From Algoriphagus aestuariicola (GTDB lineage Bacteria; Bacteroidota; Bacteroidia; Cytophagales; Cyclobacteriaceae), in assembly GCF_017254835.1 (NCBI RefSeq), contig NZ_JAFKCW010000004.1, forward strand, positions 277,266 to 341,265: a stretch of 64,000 bases of DNA, given 5' to 3'. The stretch's first letter is position 1, and each line of letters begins with the position of its first letter. The translations under genes and the position numbers were made by a program. The notes beneath the pieces are model-generated. The model was given only the letters and a program-made list of their open reading frames with translations. It searched no databases and was not told where the DNA came from. Positions 50,454 through 58,312 of the stretch are shown here, piece after piece.

Positions 50454-51725
50454 ATGCTTTTAGTCAACCAAATCCGGGACAACTACGCCGGTATGCTAGC
50501 TGGGCTGCAAAAAAGGAATATCCACAACGCAGCCAATCTCCTCCTTCAAGTAATCACCTTGGACGACAAGAGAAAGTCCACCCAAACGCAAAGAGACCAG
50601 TTGCAGGCTGAAGCAAATGCTATCTCGAAGCAGATTGGACAGTTGATGAAGGAAGGCAAAGCGGAAGAAGCGGTTGCGGTCCGAGAGCGAACTAGCGAGA
50701 TCAAGGAACAGGTCAAATCGCTAGAAGAGCAGTATTCCCAAACGGAAGATGAGCTCAAGGCCTTGCTTTACACCATCCCCAATGTGCCCCACAGCTCTGT
50801 GCCGACAGGCAAGTCGGCGGAGGATAACGAGGTGGTGTTGGAACACGGCTCGATCCCAAGCCTTTTTGAAGGGAAGTTGCCGCATTGGGAGCTGATCAAA
50901 AAATACGACATCATCGACTTTGACCTCGGTGCCAAAATATCCGGGGCGGGCTTTCCAGTCTACAAGGGAAAAGGTGCGCGTCTGCAGCGGGCGATGATCA
51001 ATTTCTTTTTGGACGAGGCCTTGGCTCAGGGCTTCACCGAAGTGCAACCTCCTATCTTGGTCAATGAGGAGTCGGGCTACGGGACAGGCCAATTGCCGGA
51101 TAAGGAAGGACAGATGTATCACGCTACCGTCGACAACCTCTACCTTATCCCCACTGCCGAGGTTCCCATCACTAACCTCTACCGGGATGTGATCGTGTCC
51201 GAGGCAGAACTTCCGATCAAAAACGTAGGCTATACGCCTTGCTTCCGTCGTGAGGCGGGTTCTTGGGGGGCGCACGTACGTGGGCTGAATCGACTGCATC
51301 AGTTTGACAAAGTAGAGATCGTACAGATCACGCATCCGGATAAGTCCTATGAGGCACTCGAAAGCATGAGTACTTACGTGCAGAGTTTGCTTCAAAAGTT
51401 GGAATTGCCTTATCGCGTACTTCGACTTTGTGGAGGTGATATGGGCTTCACTTCCGCGCTTACCTATGACATGGAAGTCTACTCTGCAGCGCAGGAGAGA
51501 TGGCTTGAGGTGAGCTCTGTGTCCAACTTTGAGACTTACCAGACCAACCGTCTGAAGCTTAGATTCCGGGGAGAGGACAAGAAGACGCACTTGGCGCACT
51601 CGCTCAACGGTTCGGCTTTGGCCTTGCCGCGTATTGTGGCTTCCATACTGGAAAACAACCAGACTCCTGAAGGCATTCTGATGCCCAAAGTGCTACATCC
51701 CTATCTTGGATTTGACAAAATCTAG
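50454..51725 (+). CDS. serS: Serine--tRNA ligase
   Basis: SerRS charges tRNA-Ser. The 423-residue class II synthetase has the N-terminal coiled coil (about 30-110, Glu/Lys/Gln-rich). The catalytic domain contains motif 2 YTPCFRREAGSWGAHVRG and motif 3 LNGSALALPRIVASILENNQ, with LIPTAEVPITNLYRD as the serine-binding TxE segment. All family blocks are intact. A terminator follows at 51736. Confidence 0.98.
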   Translation: MLLVNQIRDNYAGMLAGLQKRNIHNAANLLLQVITLDDKRKSTQTQRDQLQAEANAISKQIGQLMKEGKAEEAVAVRERTSEIKEQVKSLEEQYSQTEDELKALLYTIPNVPHSSVPTGKSAEDNEVVLEHGSIPSLFEGKLPHWELIKKYDIIDFDLGAKISGAGFPVYKGKGARLQRAMINFFLDEALAQGFTEVQPPILVNEESGYGTGQLPDKEGQMYHATVDNLYLIPTAEVPITNLYRDVIVSEAELPIKNVGYTPCFRREAGSWGAHVRGLNRLHQFDKVEIVQITHPDKSYEALESMSTYVQSLLQKLELPYRVLRLCGGDMGFTSALTYDMEVYSAAQERWLEVSSVSNFETYQTNRLKLRFRGEDKKTHLAHSLNGSALALPRIVASILENNQTPEGILMPKVLHPYLGFDKI

Positions 51726-51735
51726 ATGCTGAATG

Positions 51736-51762
51736 CCGTCCCGAAATGATCGGGACGGTTTT
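51736..51762 (+). terminator. Terminator after serS
   Basis: A perfect 9-bp stem CCGTCCCGA/TCGGGACGG (51736-51744 with 51750-51758) is followed by TTTTGG, 11 nt after the stop codon. Confidence 0.75.
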
Positions 51763-51972
51763 GGTTTATGCGAGATTTGGAGTCCATTGCTTTTCCACAT
51801 TCCCGATAGAGTAAATCAATACTAAATTTTTTATGTGGTTCGCAATCCGTTGCGGGCAGATTTAGTAGGCTGGATTTTTTGATTCGGAGCCTTTAGTTCT
51901 GATAAGTTTTCGAAATCGGAATAATATTCTGTTTGCTGCTATTTTAGAAATCCCTAAGAGATGGTTTGTTTT

Positions 51973-52003
51973 TTTACAAATACCGAATCCATGGCTAGCT
52001 TTG
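51973..52003 (+). promoter_or_regulatory. Peroxiredoxin promoter
   Basis: TAGCTTTG (51996-52003) fits the -7 consensus, with TTTA (51973-51976) 19 nt upstream as a near -33 element. The leader to 52035 would be about 25 nt. Confidence 0.55.
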
Positions 52004-52034
52004 TACTATCAAATTTTCAACAAAACAAAGAATC

Positions 52035-52667
52035 ATGGCATTAGTCGGAAAAAAGGCTCCAGCATTTTCGGTAGGAGCGGTAATCAACGGAGAAGAGATC
52101 GTAGAAAACTTTAGCTTGTCTCAGTACATCGGCCAGAAGAATGTGATCCTTTTCTTCTACCCCAAGGATTTTACCTTTGTTTGCCCTACAGAGCTTCACG
52201 CATTCCAAGCGCAATTGGCAGAATTTGAGAAAAGAGATACCGTAGTGATCGGTTGCTCTACTGATACTGAAGAGACTCACTTGGCTTGGTTGATGACTCC
52301 AAAGGCTGAGGGCGGTATCGAGGGCGTGACTTACCCAATTTTGGCTGACGCTGCCAAGACTATCTCCCTGAACTATGGAGTGCTTGCCGGCGAATATTCT
52401 TTCGACGCTGAAACCCGTCTTTGGTCATTCGCTGGTGCGCCGATTGCATACAGAGGTACCTTCCTCATCGACAAAGAAGGAATAGTACGTCACGAGTCCA
52501 TCAATGACCTTCCACTGGGAAGAAATATAGACGAATACCTAAGAATCGTCGATGCGCAACTGCACGTCGAGAAGTTTGGTGAAGTATGTCCTGCCAACTG
52601 GGAGGAAGGAAAAGAAGCGATGCAGGCTACCAATGAAGGTGTTGCTAACTACTTGTCAAACAATTAA
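52035..52667 (+). CDS. 2-Cys peroxiredoxin (AhpC type)
   Basis: The enzyme reduces H2O2 and organic peroxides in the cytoplasm. The 210-residue protein has the peroxidatic site FFYPKDFTFVCPTE with Cys50 and the resolving site FGEVCPANW with Cys185. Other marks are GCSTDTEETHLAW and YRGTFLIDKEGIV. It is of normal size for AhpC/PRDX-type typical 2-Cys enzymes. The next gene encodes a thioredoxin-like protein 6 nt downstream, which probably serves as its reductant. Confidence 0.96.
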   Translation: MALVGKKAPAFSVGAVINGEEIVENFSLSQYIGQKNVILFFYPKDFTFVCPTELHAFQAQLAEFEKRDTVVIGCSTDTEETHLAWLMTPKAEGGIEGVTYPILADAAKTISLNYGVLAGEYSFDAETRLWSFAGAPIAYRGTFLIDKEGIVRHESINDLPLGRNIDEYLRIVDAQLHVEKFGEVCPANWEEGKEAMQATNEGVANYLSNN

Positions 52668-52673
52668 TAGATC

Positions 52674-52985
52674 ATGATCGAACTGACCGAAGATACCCTG
52701 CAGGAGCTGGTAGCGCAACATGACCAAGTCGTGGTGCAATACTCTGCCGGCTGGTGTGGCAATTGCCGCATTATGAAGCCCAAGTTCAAAAGACTGGCGG
52801 GAGAGAATGCCGGGGCAGTATTTGTCCTAGTTGACGCCGAGAAGTTCCCCAATTCCAGAAAGTTGGCCCAAGTGAACAACCTGCCGACTTTTGCTTCCTT
52901 CAAGGGCGGTCAGCTGCTCAAGCAGATCCAAACCAACAAAGAAGACCAGCTAAAAGCATTGATCCATGAAGTTGCCGGTAATTAA
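52674..52985 (+). CDS. Thioredoxin-family protein (WCGNC)
   Basis: The 103-residue cytoplasmic thioredoxin fold has SAGWCGNCRIMKPKF (Cys28, Cys31) and cis-Pro in VNNLPTFASFKGG. The active site WCGNC differs from WCGPC of the TrxA at 39657, which should alter its redox potential. It lies 6 nt after the peroxiredoxin gene and overlaps the next gene by 20 nt, so a dedicated role in reducing that peroxiredoxin is likely (inference). Confidence 0.93.
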   Translation: MIELTEDTLQELVAQHDQVVVQYSAGWCGNCRIMKPKFKRLAGENAGAVFVLVDAEKFPNSRKLAQVNNLPTFASFKGGQLLKQIQTNKEDQLKALIHEVAGN

Positions 52986-53214
52986 GACAATCCAGCGTAG
53001 CTGTACGCCCGAGCAGATCGAGACGGCCTTGGGGGTTTTGGAAGCTATCACTGAGGCACCTTCACTGAAAGAGCCGGAAATCGACGTGATCGGCGAACTG
53101 ATCTCCAATCTTTGTGGCGCACTTGAGGTACACGAAATGATAGCAGATGGAATGTCGGAAAAAGATGCCGGAAACGCCTTCATGAAAAAAGTGCTAGGCT
53201 CGATCGACAGATAA
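52966..53214 (+). CDS. DUF6952-family small protein
   Basis: The ATG at 52966 overlaps the thioredoxin-like gene by 20 nt. The 82-residue acidic protein (MKLPVIKTIQRSCTPEQIE...KEPEIDVIGELISNLCGALEVHEMI...AGNAFMKKVLGSID) matches the small family I know as DUF6952, found next to peroxiredoxin and thioredoxin genes in Bacteroidota. It has two Cys (in RSC and NLC). There is no signal or membrane segment. Its function is unknown; a helper or sensor role in the peroxide module is inference. A terminator follows. Confidence 0.85.
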   Translation: MKLPVIKTIQRSCTPEQIETALGVLEAITEAPSLKEPEIDVIGELISNLCGALEVHEMIADGMSEKDAGNAFMKKVLGSIDR

Positions 53215-53246
53215 TAAATTAGTGTTAGGGTTTATTGTATTGAAAT

Positions 53247-53273
53247 GGGATCTCAGTTGAGGTCCCTTTTTTT
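53247..53273 (+). terminator. Terminator after the peroxiredoxin operon
   Basis: A 7-bp stem with one G-T pair (53247-53253 with 53260-53266) is followed by TTTTTTT. It lies 32 nt after the DUF6952 stop. Confidence 0.8.
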
Positions 53274-53329
53274 CTTTCTGTCAAGACGATGCCCGGAGAG
53301 TAGATTCGATTGTACTGGGGATGTTGAAG

Positions 53330-54214
53330 TCAGCTCAGGATTTCACCGACATGCCGTTGGATATTTTCCGACATTTTTGCCATGGGGAGGTCGTTTTCGT
53401 CGTCTCCAAAGGGCTCCTCGATTTCCTCGGCAATCAGCTCCAAGCTGGCCAAGACATAAAAGACGAAAGCGACGATCGGCGCGGCAAAATAACCCAACAT
53501 GTAGGCATAGCCGACCGGAAGCGACAGCGTGTATAGCATGATAAACTTCTTGATGAAAGAGCTGTAGCTATAGGGGATGGGCGTGTTTTTGATGCGTTCA
53601 CAGGCTCCGCAGATGTCAGTGAGCGCCGTGATTTCTCCGTTGAGGACGATTAGCTGGTCACCGCTGATTTTGCCCTTGGAGTAGAGTTGGTTGATTTTGG
53701 CAAATAGCCCCTTCGCAATCTGATTTGGAACGTGCATTTGCCCATCTACTTTGGTAGGCAAGCCTTCAATGTCCCCTTCATGGAGGCTATATTCTGTCAA
53801 TTTGGATTGAAGGTGATCTTTGAGTGCGAAGGCGTACACGGGAATAGCCCTGCGAAAAAACTTTCTGGTTTCCTCATCCTCCGGAGCTATCATTCCCGCA
53901 ATCTTGATGGCAAAGTTTCGACTGTTGTTGACCAATTGCCCCCAGAGCTTTCTCCCTTCCCACCAGCGGTCGTAAGCCGTGTTCGTTCGGAAAACCAGCA
54001 GCATCGAAATCACAAAACTCAGTAAACTGTGCATCTGAGGGAGGTTCCTTACCCAGCTGTCCGAAGTGACTTTGAAATAGTGGATTTCCAGATAGGTAAT
54101 GCCAAGGGAATAGGCCAGGATAAACAAAATCAGAGGAGCCAATTTTAGTAGCGTATCCGATTTGGTGACCATAAAGACAAACTGGGCCCAGTCCTTGGTA
54201 TTATAGACCTTCAT
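53330..54214 (-). CDS. Bestrophin-family (UPF0187) membrane channel
   Basis: The ATG at 54214 (MKVYNTKDWAQFVF) gives 294 residues; a TTG three codons earlier is weaker. Four hydrophobic segments form the bestrophin fold. Signatures are LVFRTNTAYDRWWEGRKLWG near residue 75-95 and VASLELIAEEIEEPFGDD near the C-terminus, with PYSYSSFIKKFIMLY between. Members are pentameric ion channels, in bacteria often cation-selective. It follows coaE by 44 nt on the same strand but belongs functionally to no obvious partner here. Confidence 0.93.
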   Translation of the reverse strand: MKVYNTKDWAQFVFMVTKSDTLLKLAPLILFILAYSLGITYLEIHYFKVTSDSWVRNLPQMHSLLSFVISMLLVFRTNTAYDRWWEGRKLWGQLVNNSRNFAIKIAGMIAPEDEETRKFFRRAIPVYAFALKDHLQSKLTEYSLHEGDIEGLPTKVDGQMHVPNQIAKGLFAKINQLYSKGKISGDQLIVLNGEITALTDICGACERIKNTPIPYSYSSFIKKFIMLYTLSLPVGYAYMLGYFAAPIVAFVFYVLASLELIAEEIEEPFGDDENDLPMAKMSENIQRHVGEILS

Positions 54215-54258
54215 ATTATCCAATTAAGATTCTTAGTTGCCTATTTCCTTTGACCGCT

Positions 54259-54867
54259 TTATTCATAACCGGCGCAGAGCTTCCGATGGATATCCAGGAC
54301 TTGTGGAATCAGGAGTTTGTTGTCGGTATTTTTGATTACAAAATCAGCCTTTTCGTTTTTCTCATCGTCCGGCATCTGCTGGTCGATTATGTGGTTGATC
54401 TGGGCTTCATCACGGTGGGGATCCCTCATCAAGACGCGAGCGATTCGGATTTTGAGGGGGGAGCTTACGTTGATGACCTTATCCAGTTCTTTGGCCGAAC
54501 CAGTTTCAAAAAGCAATGCGGCTTCCTTGAGCAGGTAAGGGCTTTTCTGTTTGTCCGCCCAGTTCCTGAAATCTTTTCCGACAGCAGGATGGACCAGGGC
54601 GTTGATTTGTTTTACTTTTTCTGGATCCGGAAAAACTTTTTCCGCTAAAAAGACTCGGTTGACGCTCCCATCCTCGCGGTAGCTTTTTTCGCCAAACGAT
54701 GAGCTGATACTGAGCCTCAGCTCAGGGTCATTAGCCATGAGCCATTTGGCGCGATCATCGGCGGAGTACACCGGAATTCCCAAGATTTGGAAGATTCTGC
54801 ATACGGTCGACTTGCCGGAGCCTATGCCTCCCGTGATCCCGATCCAGCGAGGCTTCGAACTATTCAT
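54259..54867 (-). CDS. coaE: Dephospho-CoA kinase
   Basis: CoaE makes CoA by phosphorylating the 3-prime hydroxyl of dephospho-CoA. The 202-residue P-loop kinase has ITGGIGSGKSTVCRIF (P-loop 13-21), then SADDRAKWLM and VHPAVGKDFRNW, and the lid region RMRD-like MRDPHRDEAQ. It overlaps the end of the YbbR gene by 8 nt, which indicates coupled translation. The gene order ybbR-coaE is common in Bacteroidota. Confidence 0.97.
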   Translation of the reverse strand: MNSSKPRWIGITGGIGSGKSTVCRIFQILGIPVYSADDRAKWLMANDPELRLSISSSFGEKSYREDGSVNRVFLAEKVFPDPEKVKQINALVHPAVGKDFRNWADKQKSPYLLKEAALLFETGSAKELDKVINVSSPLKIRIARVLMRDPHRDEAQINHIIDQQMPDDEKNEKADFVIKNTDNKLLIPQVLDIHRKLCAGYE

Positions 54868-55825
54868 ATTTCAACTTGACAAAGGGAGGTTCGATCTTCA
54901 TCTCCTTGATATAGCTGGGGTTGGGCCTGACCACGATGGTGATCGTGCTGTCTTCCCGGTTGCGCTTCCCATAGTCCAAAATAGCCTCGAACTCCATGTC
55001 TTTCAGTTCTGTGACCTTGCTTCCATCCACCAAATAGGAAATAACAGGCGTGAGCTCTTCATTTTCGAGCGTCACTGTCTTGGGGAAATTCAGTTTTTTC
55101 AGCTTGAGCCGTTTGTTGCCTTCGAGAAATTGGATCGTAGAGAAGCTTACCTCGACGGATTCATTTTGGAGCGAAAGTATGTCCTCAAGACCTTTCTGAA
55201 TTCTCAGCGGTACGGGCTCATTGAAATCTTCGCTGATCCGCTCATTGTAAAGCGAAACCAAGAACTTGCCTTCAAAGGTGTCCAACAAAGAAGACGGACC
55301 AACTACCGTGATTTGTTCTGGATCGAAGTTGATCTCGCCGTCTATTTCGACATTCTTAGCCAGCGTGAAACTGGCTGTGTCCAGCACGGGGTTTAGTTTT
55401 CGCGATTCTATCTGGTCGATATGGTAAGTGAGTGAATCTTCCAGCAAGCCAATCAGAGTGGTGGGTGTGATAAAATCGCCTAAAGGGCGCTTCAGGTCAG
55501 AGGTGAGGATATAGGTCCGGGAAGCGGGCTCGGCCAGGTTGATGACAAAAGGCGGCTCGTTGAGCTTGAAATACTTACGGAGGAGATCCCAGCCATTTCC
55601 TGAAATCTGTATGGGGACGCTTTCGGGTAGAGGCTGGATGGCCATGTATTTTTCCCCATCAAAGTCCCACTCGATCGGATAGTCCACGATGGTGGTGTAG
55701 TTGTCTTTGTTAAGGGCATTTAAAATCCAAAAAGTGGTAGCCGCTACGATGCAGAGGACTACCACTTTCAGATTGGAGAGTTTTTTGGAAGAAATCCTTC
55801 CGGAGGATTTTTTATGTTCCGGCAA
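54860..55825 (-). CDS. YbbR-like domain protein
   Basis: The 321-residue protein has one N-terminal membrane helix (residues about 20-40, LKVVVLCIVAATTFWILNAL) and an extracytoplasmic part of YbbR-like beta units (for example FDPEQITVVGPSSLLDTF). The start is TTG at 55825: an in-frame TGA lies two codons upstream, so no longer ATG start exists, and later ATGs would remove the helix. In other phyla YbbR-type proteins regulate c-di-AMP synthases; no such gene is seen here. It lies between yajC (8-nt gap) and coaE. Confidence 0.88.
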   Translation of the reverse strand: MPEHKKSSGRISSKKLSNLKVVVLCIVAATTFWILNALNKDNYTTIVDYPIEWDFDGEKYMAIQPLPESVPIQISGNGWDLLRKYFKLNEPPFVINLAEPASRTYILTSDLKRPLGDFITPTTLIGLLEDSLTYHIDQIESRKLNPVLDTASFTLAKNVEIDGEINFDPEQITVVGPSSLLDTFEGKFLVSLYNERISEDFNEPVPLRIQKGLEDILSLQNESVEVSFSTIQFLEGNKRLKLKKLNFPKTVTLENEELTPVISYLVDGSKVTELKDMEFEAILDYGKRNREDSTITIVVRPNPSYIKEMKIEPPFVKLKYE

Positions 55826-55833
55826 AGCTCAAT

Positions 55834-56151
55834 TTATTTGGATGGGGTGGATTTCTTTGAGAAATCAAGAGAGATGGCGGATTTTTCGACGGTCACCTTC
55901 AGCCCACGGTCAAGCTCAAGCTGCACGGTAGTCCCGTCCACGCTGTAAACCTTGCCATGTAGGCCTCCGATGGTCACCACGTCGTCGCCTTTTTTGATCT
56001 CCTCAATGAATTTTTTGGTTTCCTTCTGTTTTTTCTGCTGGGGTCTGATCATGAAGAAATACATAATCAGAATGATGGAGCCGAATAGAAATACTTGTCC
56101 AAGAATTCCCCCGCCACCTGCTGCGGCCTGTGCTAATACTGTGTTGATCAT
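55834..56151 (-). CDS. yajC: Preprotein translocase subunit YajC
   Basis: YajC associates with SecDF at the SecYEG channel. The 105-residue protein has a membrane helix (about 15-36), the signature MYFFMIRPQQKKQKE and FIEEIKKGDDVVTIGGLHGKV. It is typical in length. It is embedded in the nusB-ytxH-DUF1573-yajC-ybbR-coaE operon with a 6-nt gap to DUF1573 and an 8-nt gap to ybbR. Confidence 0.95.
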   Translation of the reverse strand: MINTVLAQAAAGGGGILGQVFLFGSIILIMYFFMIRPQQKKQKETKKFIEEIKKGDDVVTIGGLHGKVYSVDGTTVQLELDRGLKVTVEKSAISLDFSKKSTPSK

Positions 56152-56157
56152 GATTAT

Positions 56158-56694
56158 CTAGCGCTTCAATGGACCTGCAGGAGCTTCAGCGCCAGCCAAT
56201 TTTGGAGTAACCGAACCCTTCATCCTCAGCCGGGTTACTGTTGGGTTGGTGTTTGCCTGGATGGTGACAGTCGGAGCCTGGGCGCCTGATTTTGCTGTAG
56301 AGTTGAACACCACTTTCACAAATCCTTTTTCACCTGGGTTGATGGGAGACTTGGTCCAGTCAGGGCTGGTGCATCCGCAAGACGCGGTGATGTTGGAAAT
56401 GACCAAAGGAGCTTGGCCGTTGTTGGTGAAGTTGAAGATATGCTCCACGACTTTGCCTTCGTTGATCGTTCCGAAATCATACTCCATTTCGGCAAACTCA
56501 AACTGGCCCAATGTGCTCGGGTCTGCGGTGGTGGTAGACTGGGCATTGACTGGGGTCACTGCGGTGTTACTGGTTTCCAACTGGGCGATTTTGTCCTCTA
56601 GGGCTTTGATTTTAGCCGCTTGGTCGTCCTTTTGAGCGCAGGAACTGGCCAATACCAAGGCCAGGGCGAATGCGCTAAGCAATTTGATTTTCAT
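56158..56694 (-). CDS. DUF1573-domain lipoprotein
   Basis: The 178-residue protein has a lipobox (LASSC, Cys19) followed by a short coiled coil (about 27-42, AAKIKALEDKIAQLE). A DUF1573 domain (about 62-160) follows: FAEMEYDFGTINEGKVVEH, NFTNNGQAPLVISNITASCGC and INPGEKGFVKVVFNST. The domain is an Ig-like/ASH-type sandwich, here with an ASCGCT Cys pair that could form a disulfide. Its role is unknown. It lies 1 nt after the YtxH gene. Confidence 0.92.
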   Translation of the reverse strand: MKIKLLSAFALALVLASSCAQKDDQAAKIKALEDKIAQLETSNTAVTPVNAQSTTTADPSTLGQFEFAEMEYDFGTINEGKVVEHIFNFTNNGQAPLVISNITASCGCTSPDWTKSPINPGEKGFVKVVFNSTAKSGAQAPTVTIQANTNPTVTRLRMKGSVTPKLAGAEAPAGPLKR

Positions 56695-56695
56695 G

Positions 56696-56998
56696 TTAGT
56701 TATTACCTTGGTTAATTTGATCGATTAGTTTGTTCACGTCATTGAGCAGGTTTTCTGCTTTGTTTTTTGCTTCGGAGATCACCCGCTTGCCTTCTGTTTT
56801 TGCTTCGTTTAGGTGAAGTTCTTTTCCTTCTACAAGTTCGTTGATGAGTTCCTCCAGCTCTTTTTTGTATTTGGAGAGTTTGAAGGAAAGCTTGTCACGG
56901 GTATTTGCCCCAGTGTCGGGTGCAAACAAAATGCCCAGTGCCGCGCCAACTCCGGCGCCGAGGGCAAATGCGAATAGGGTGTTGCTGCTCTTGCTCAT
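56696..56998 (-). CDS. YtxH-domain protein
   Basis: The 100-residue protein has an N-terminal Gly-rich membrane segment (FAFALGAGVGAALGILFAPDTG, residues about 9-28), the YtxH hallmark, and then a charged amphipathic helix rich in Lys, Glu and Asn. Such proteins are membrane-anchored coiled coils often linked to stress or envelope integrity, with no firm function. It lies 9 nt after nusB and 1 nt before the DUF1573 gene. Confidence 0.9.
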   Translation of the reverse strand: MSKSSNTLFAFALGAGVGAALGILFAPDTGANTRDKLSFKLSKYKKELEELINELVEGKELHLNEAKTEGKRVISEAKNKAENLLNDVNKLIDQINQGNN

Positions 56999-57007
56999 AT
57001 TTTTTTC

Positions 57008-58192
57008 TTATTTATTGTCCAAAAGTCCTCGACCACTCTTACGGATTTGGCCGCTGTCGGTTAGTTCTTTCGCCAAAACATCCAACAGTCCGTTGACAAA
57101 TTGCTTGCTCTTGGGCGTGCTATAGGTTTTGGAGATGTCAATGTACTCATTGATACTGACTTTCACCGGAATGCTCGGGAAATGTTTCATCTCGGCTATA
57201 GCCATGGAGATGATGATTTTGTCGGTGAATGCCAGTCGGTCAATATCCCAGTTCTTGGTCTTTTGGGCGATTAGGGACTTGCTCATTCCCTCGTTTTCGA
57301 TAGTGAAGTTAAAGATATTTTGAAAAAACTCTTTGTCCTCGTCCCAATTGATGGCAATCTCCGGCAGCTGGTCTCCTTCTGATTCCTCACTTCCAGCCGC
57401 ATTTTTCAACACTTTGGAAGCCAGGCTTCTCACGACCGACTTGTTCTCAGTCCAATTGAGATCTTTCTCCGAAAAATAGTTGAGGATGACTTCATTTTTG
57501 AAAATCACCTTTTTCAAAAGATCGTCTGCAGCCTCGAAATCCTGCTCTATCGTAGGCTCGGCAATTTTCAGATATTCCTGATAGGGTTCCGAGGTCTTAA
57601 TGTAATCTCTGAACCATTCCCTGATTTCAAGCTCGAGGTCGTCAAGGTTGACGTTGTTCCTAGCTATCGCGGCTTGGTAGGCTTGGGACTCGCGGATGTT
57701 TTTTAAGATTTGGTTGTTTGCGAGGTTGAGCTCGTTTGTGAAAGCAACAGGACTGTCTCCGGCAAGTCTTTTCTTTTTCTCGATCTCTTTTTCGACATGC
57801 TTGGCGAAAGCCTGAAGCAGTTCAATGGCTAAGAGGTAGAGCTGCGGGATGCGCTCCGCAGAAGTGATCATGTTTCTCAGCATAAAATCGCGATCCTTCT
57901 CATTGGCAGTGTGGAACTGCTTTAGCGCCTGTAGCACTATCTGTTTGATTTTAGGTTTCGCGTCGGAGGATTTCAGCAGGCTCTCATTCTCGAGATTTTG
58001 GTCAAAAAGCTTGACGGCTTCTTCCGCATCTCTCGTGAGCGCAGGCTTGTCCTGGACTTCCATGCTGTTGAGATCCGGCAGGAAAGACTCCCGAATGAAG
58101 TCTTTGGCAATATTGAGATTAGATCCTTTGCATTGTTCGAAAGCATAGAGGTTTTGAAATGCCTTGACTCTGAGGATTCTTCTGTTAAGCAT
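57008..58192 (-). CDS. nusB: NusB-family transcription antitermination factor, enlarged
   Basis: NusB with NusE (S10) promotes antitermination on rRNA operons. The ATG at 58192 gives MLNRRILRVKAFQNLYAFEQ, which matches the NusB start; a longer frame to 58267 contains no family features. The protein has 394 residues against about 140 in E. coli. The first helix is followed by a long charged helical insertion (about 25-280). The C-terminal part (about 285-390) has WDIDRLAFTDKIIISMAIAEM and VKVSINEYIDISKTYSTPKS, the diagnostic NusB segments. It is the first gene of the nusB-ytxH-DUF1573-yajC-ybbR-coaE operon. Confidence 0.95.
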   Translation of the reverse strand: MLNRRILRVKAFQNLYAFEQCKGSNLNIAKDFIRESFLPDLNSMEVQDKPALTRDAEEAVKLFDQNLENESLLKSSDAKPKIKQIVLQALKQFHTANEKDRDFMLRNMITSAERIPQLYLLAIELLQAFAKHVEKEIEKKKRLAGDSPVAFTNELNLANNQILKNIRESQAYQAAIARNNVNLDDLELEIREWFRDYIKTSEPYQEYLKIAEPTIEQDFEAADDLLKKVIFKNEVILNYFSEKDLNWTENKSVVRSLASKVLKNAAGSEESEGDQLPEIAINWDEDKEFFQNIFNFTIENEGMSKSLIAQKTKNWDIDRLAFTDKIIISMAIAEMKHFPSIPVKVSINEYIDISKTYSTPKSKQFVNGLLDVLAKELTDSGQIRKSGRGLLDNK

Positions 58193-58258
58193 ATAGGTAG
58201 TGAAAGAGCCGTAAATATAGGGATTTTTGGACGGGGTGTAGCCATCATATAGAGGACA

Positions 58259-58293
58259 AAAAACCACCGACAGTTTGGCTGCCGGTGGTTTTT
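58259..58293 (-). terminator. Terminator after the amino-acid dehydrogenase gene
   Basis: An 11-bp stem (58259-58269 with 58283-58293) extended by an inner CAG/CTG pairing is flanked by A-runs and T-runs. On the minus strand it ends in TTTTTT, 20 nt after the stop at 58313. It sits between that gene and nusB and could act both ways. Confidence 0.8.
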
Positions 58294-58312
58294 ATCGAAA
58301 AGGGAATTGTGA

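Larger units (their letters stand above)
51726..52034. other. Intergenic region between serS and the peroxiredoxin gene
   Basis: These 309 bases hold the serS terminator and, at the far end, the peroxiredoxin promoter. The roughly 200 bases between are AT-rich and show no reading frame, tRNA or obvious operator. Confidence 0.65.

Noticed and set aside
50721-51599. 292-residue minus-strand frame opposite serS
   Set aside because: It is antisense to an intact serS and has no recognisable domain.
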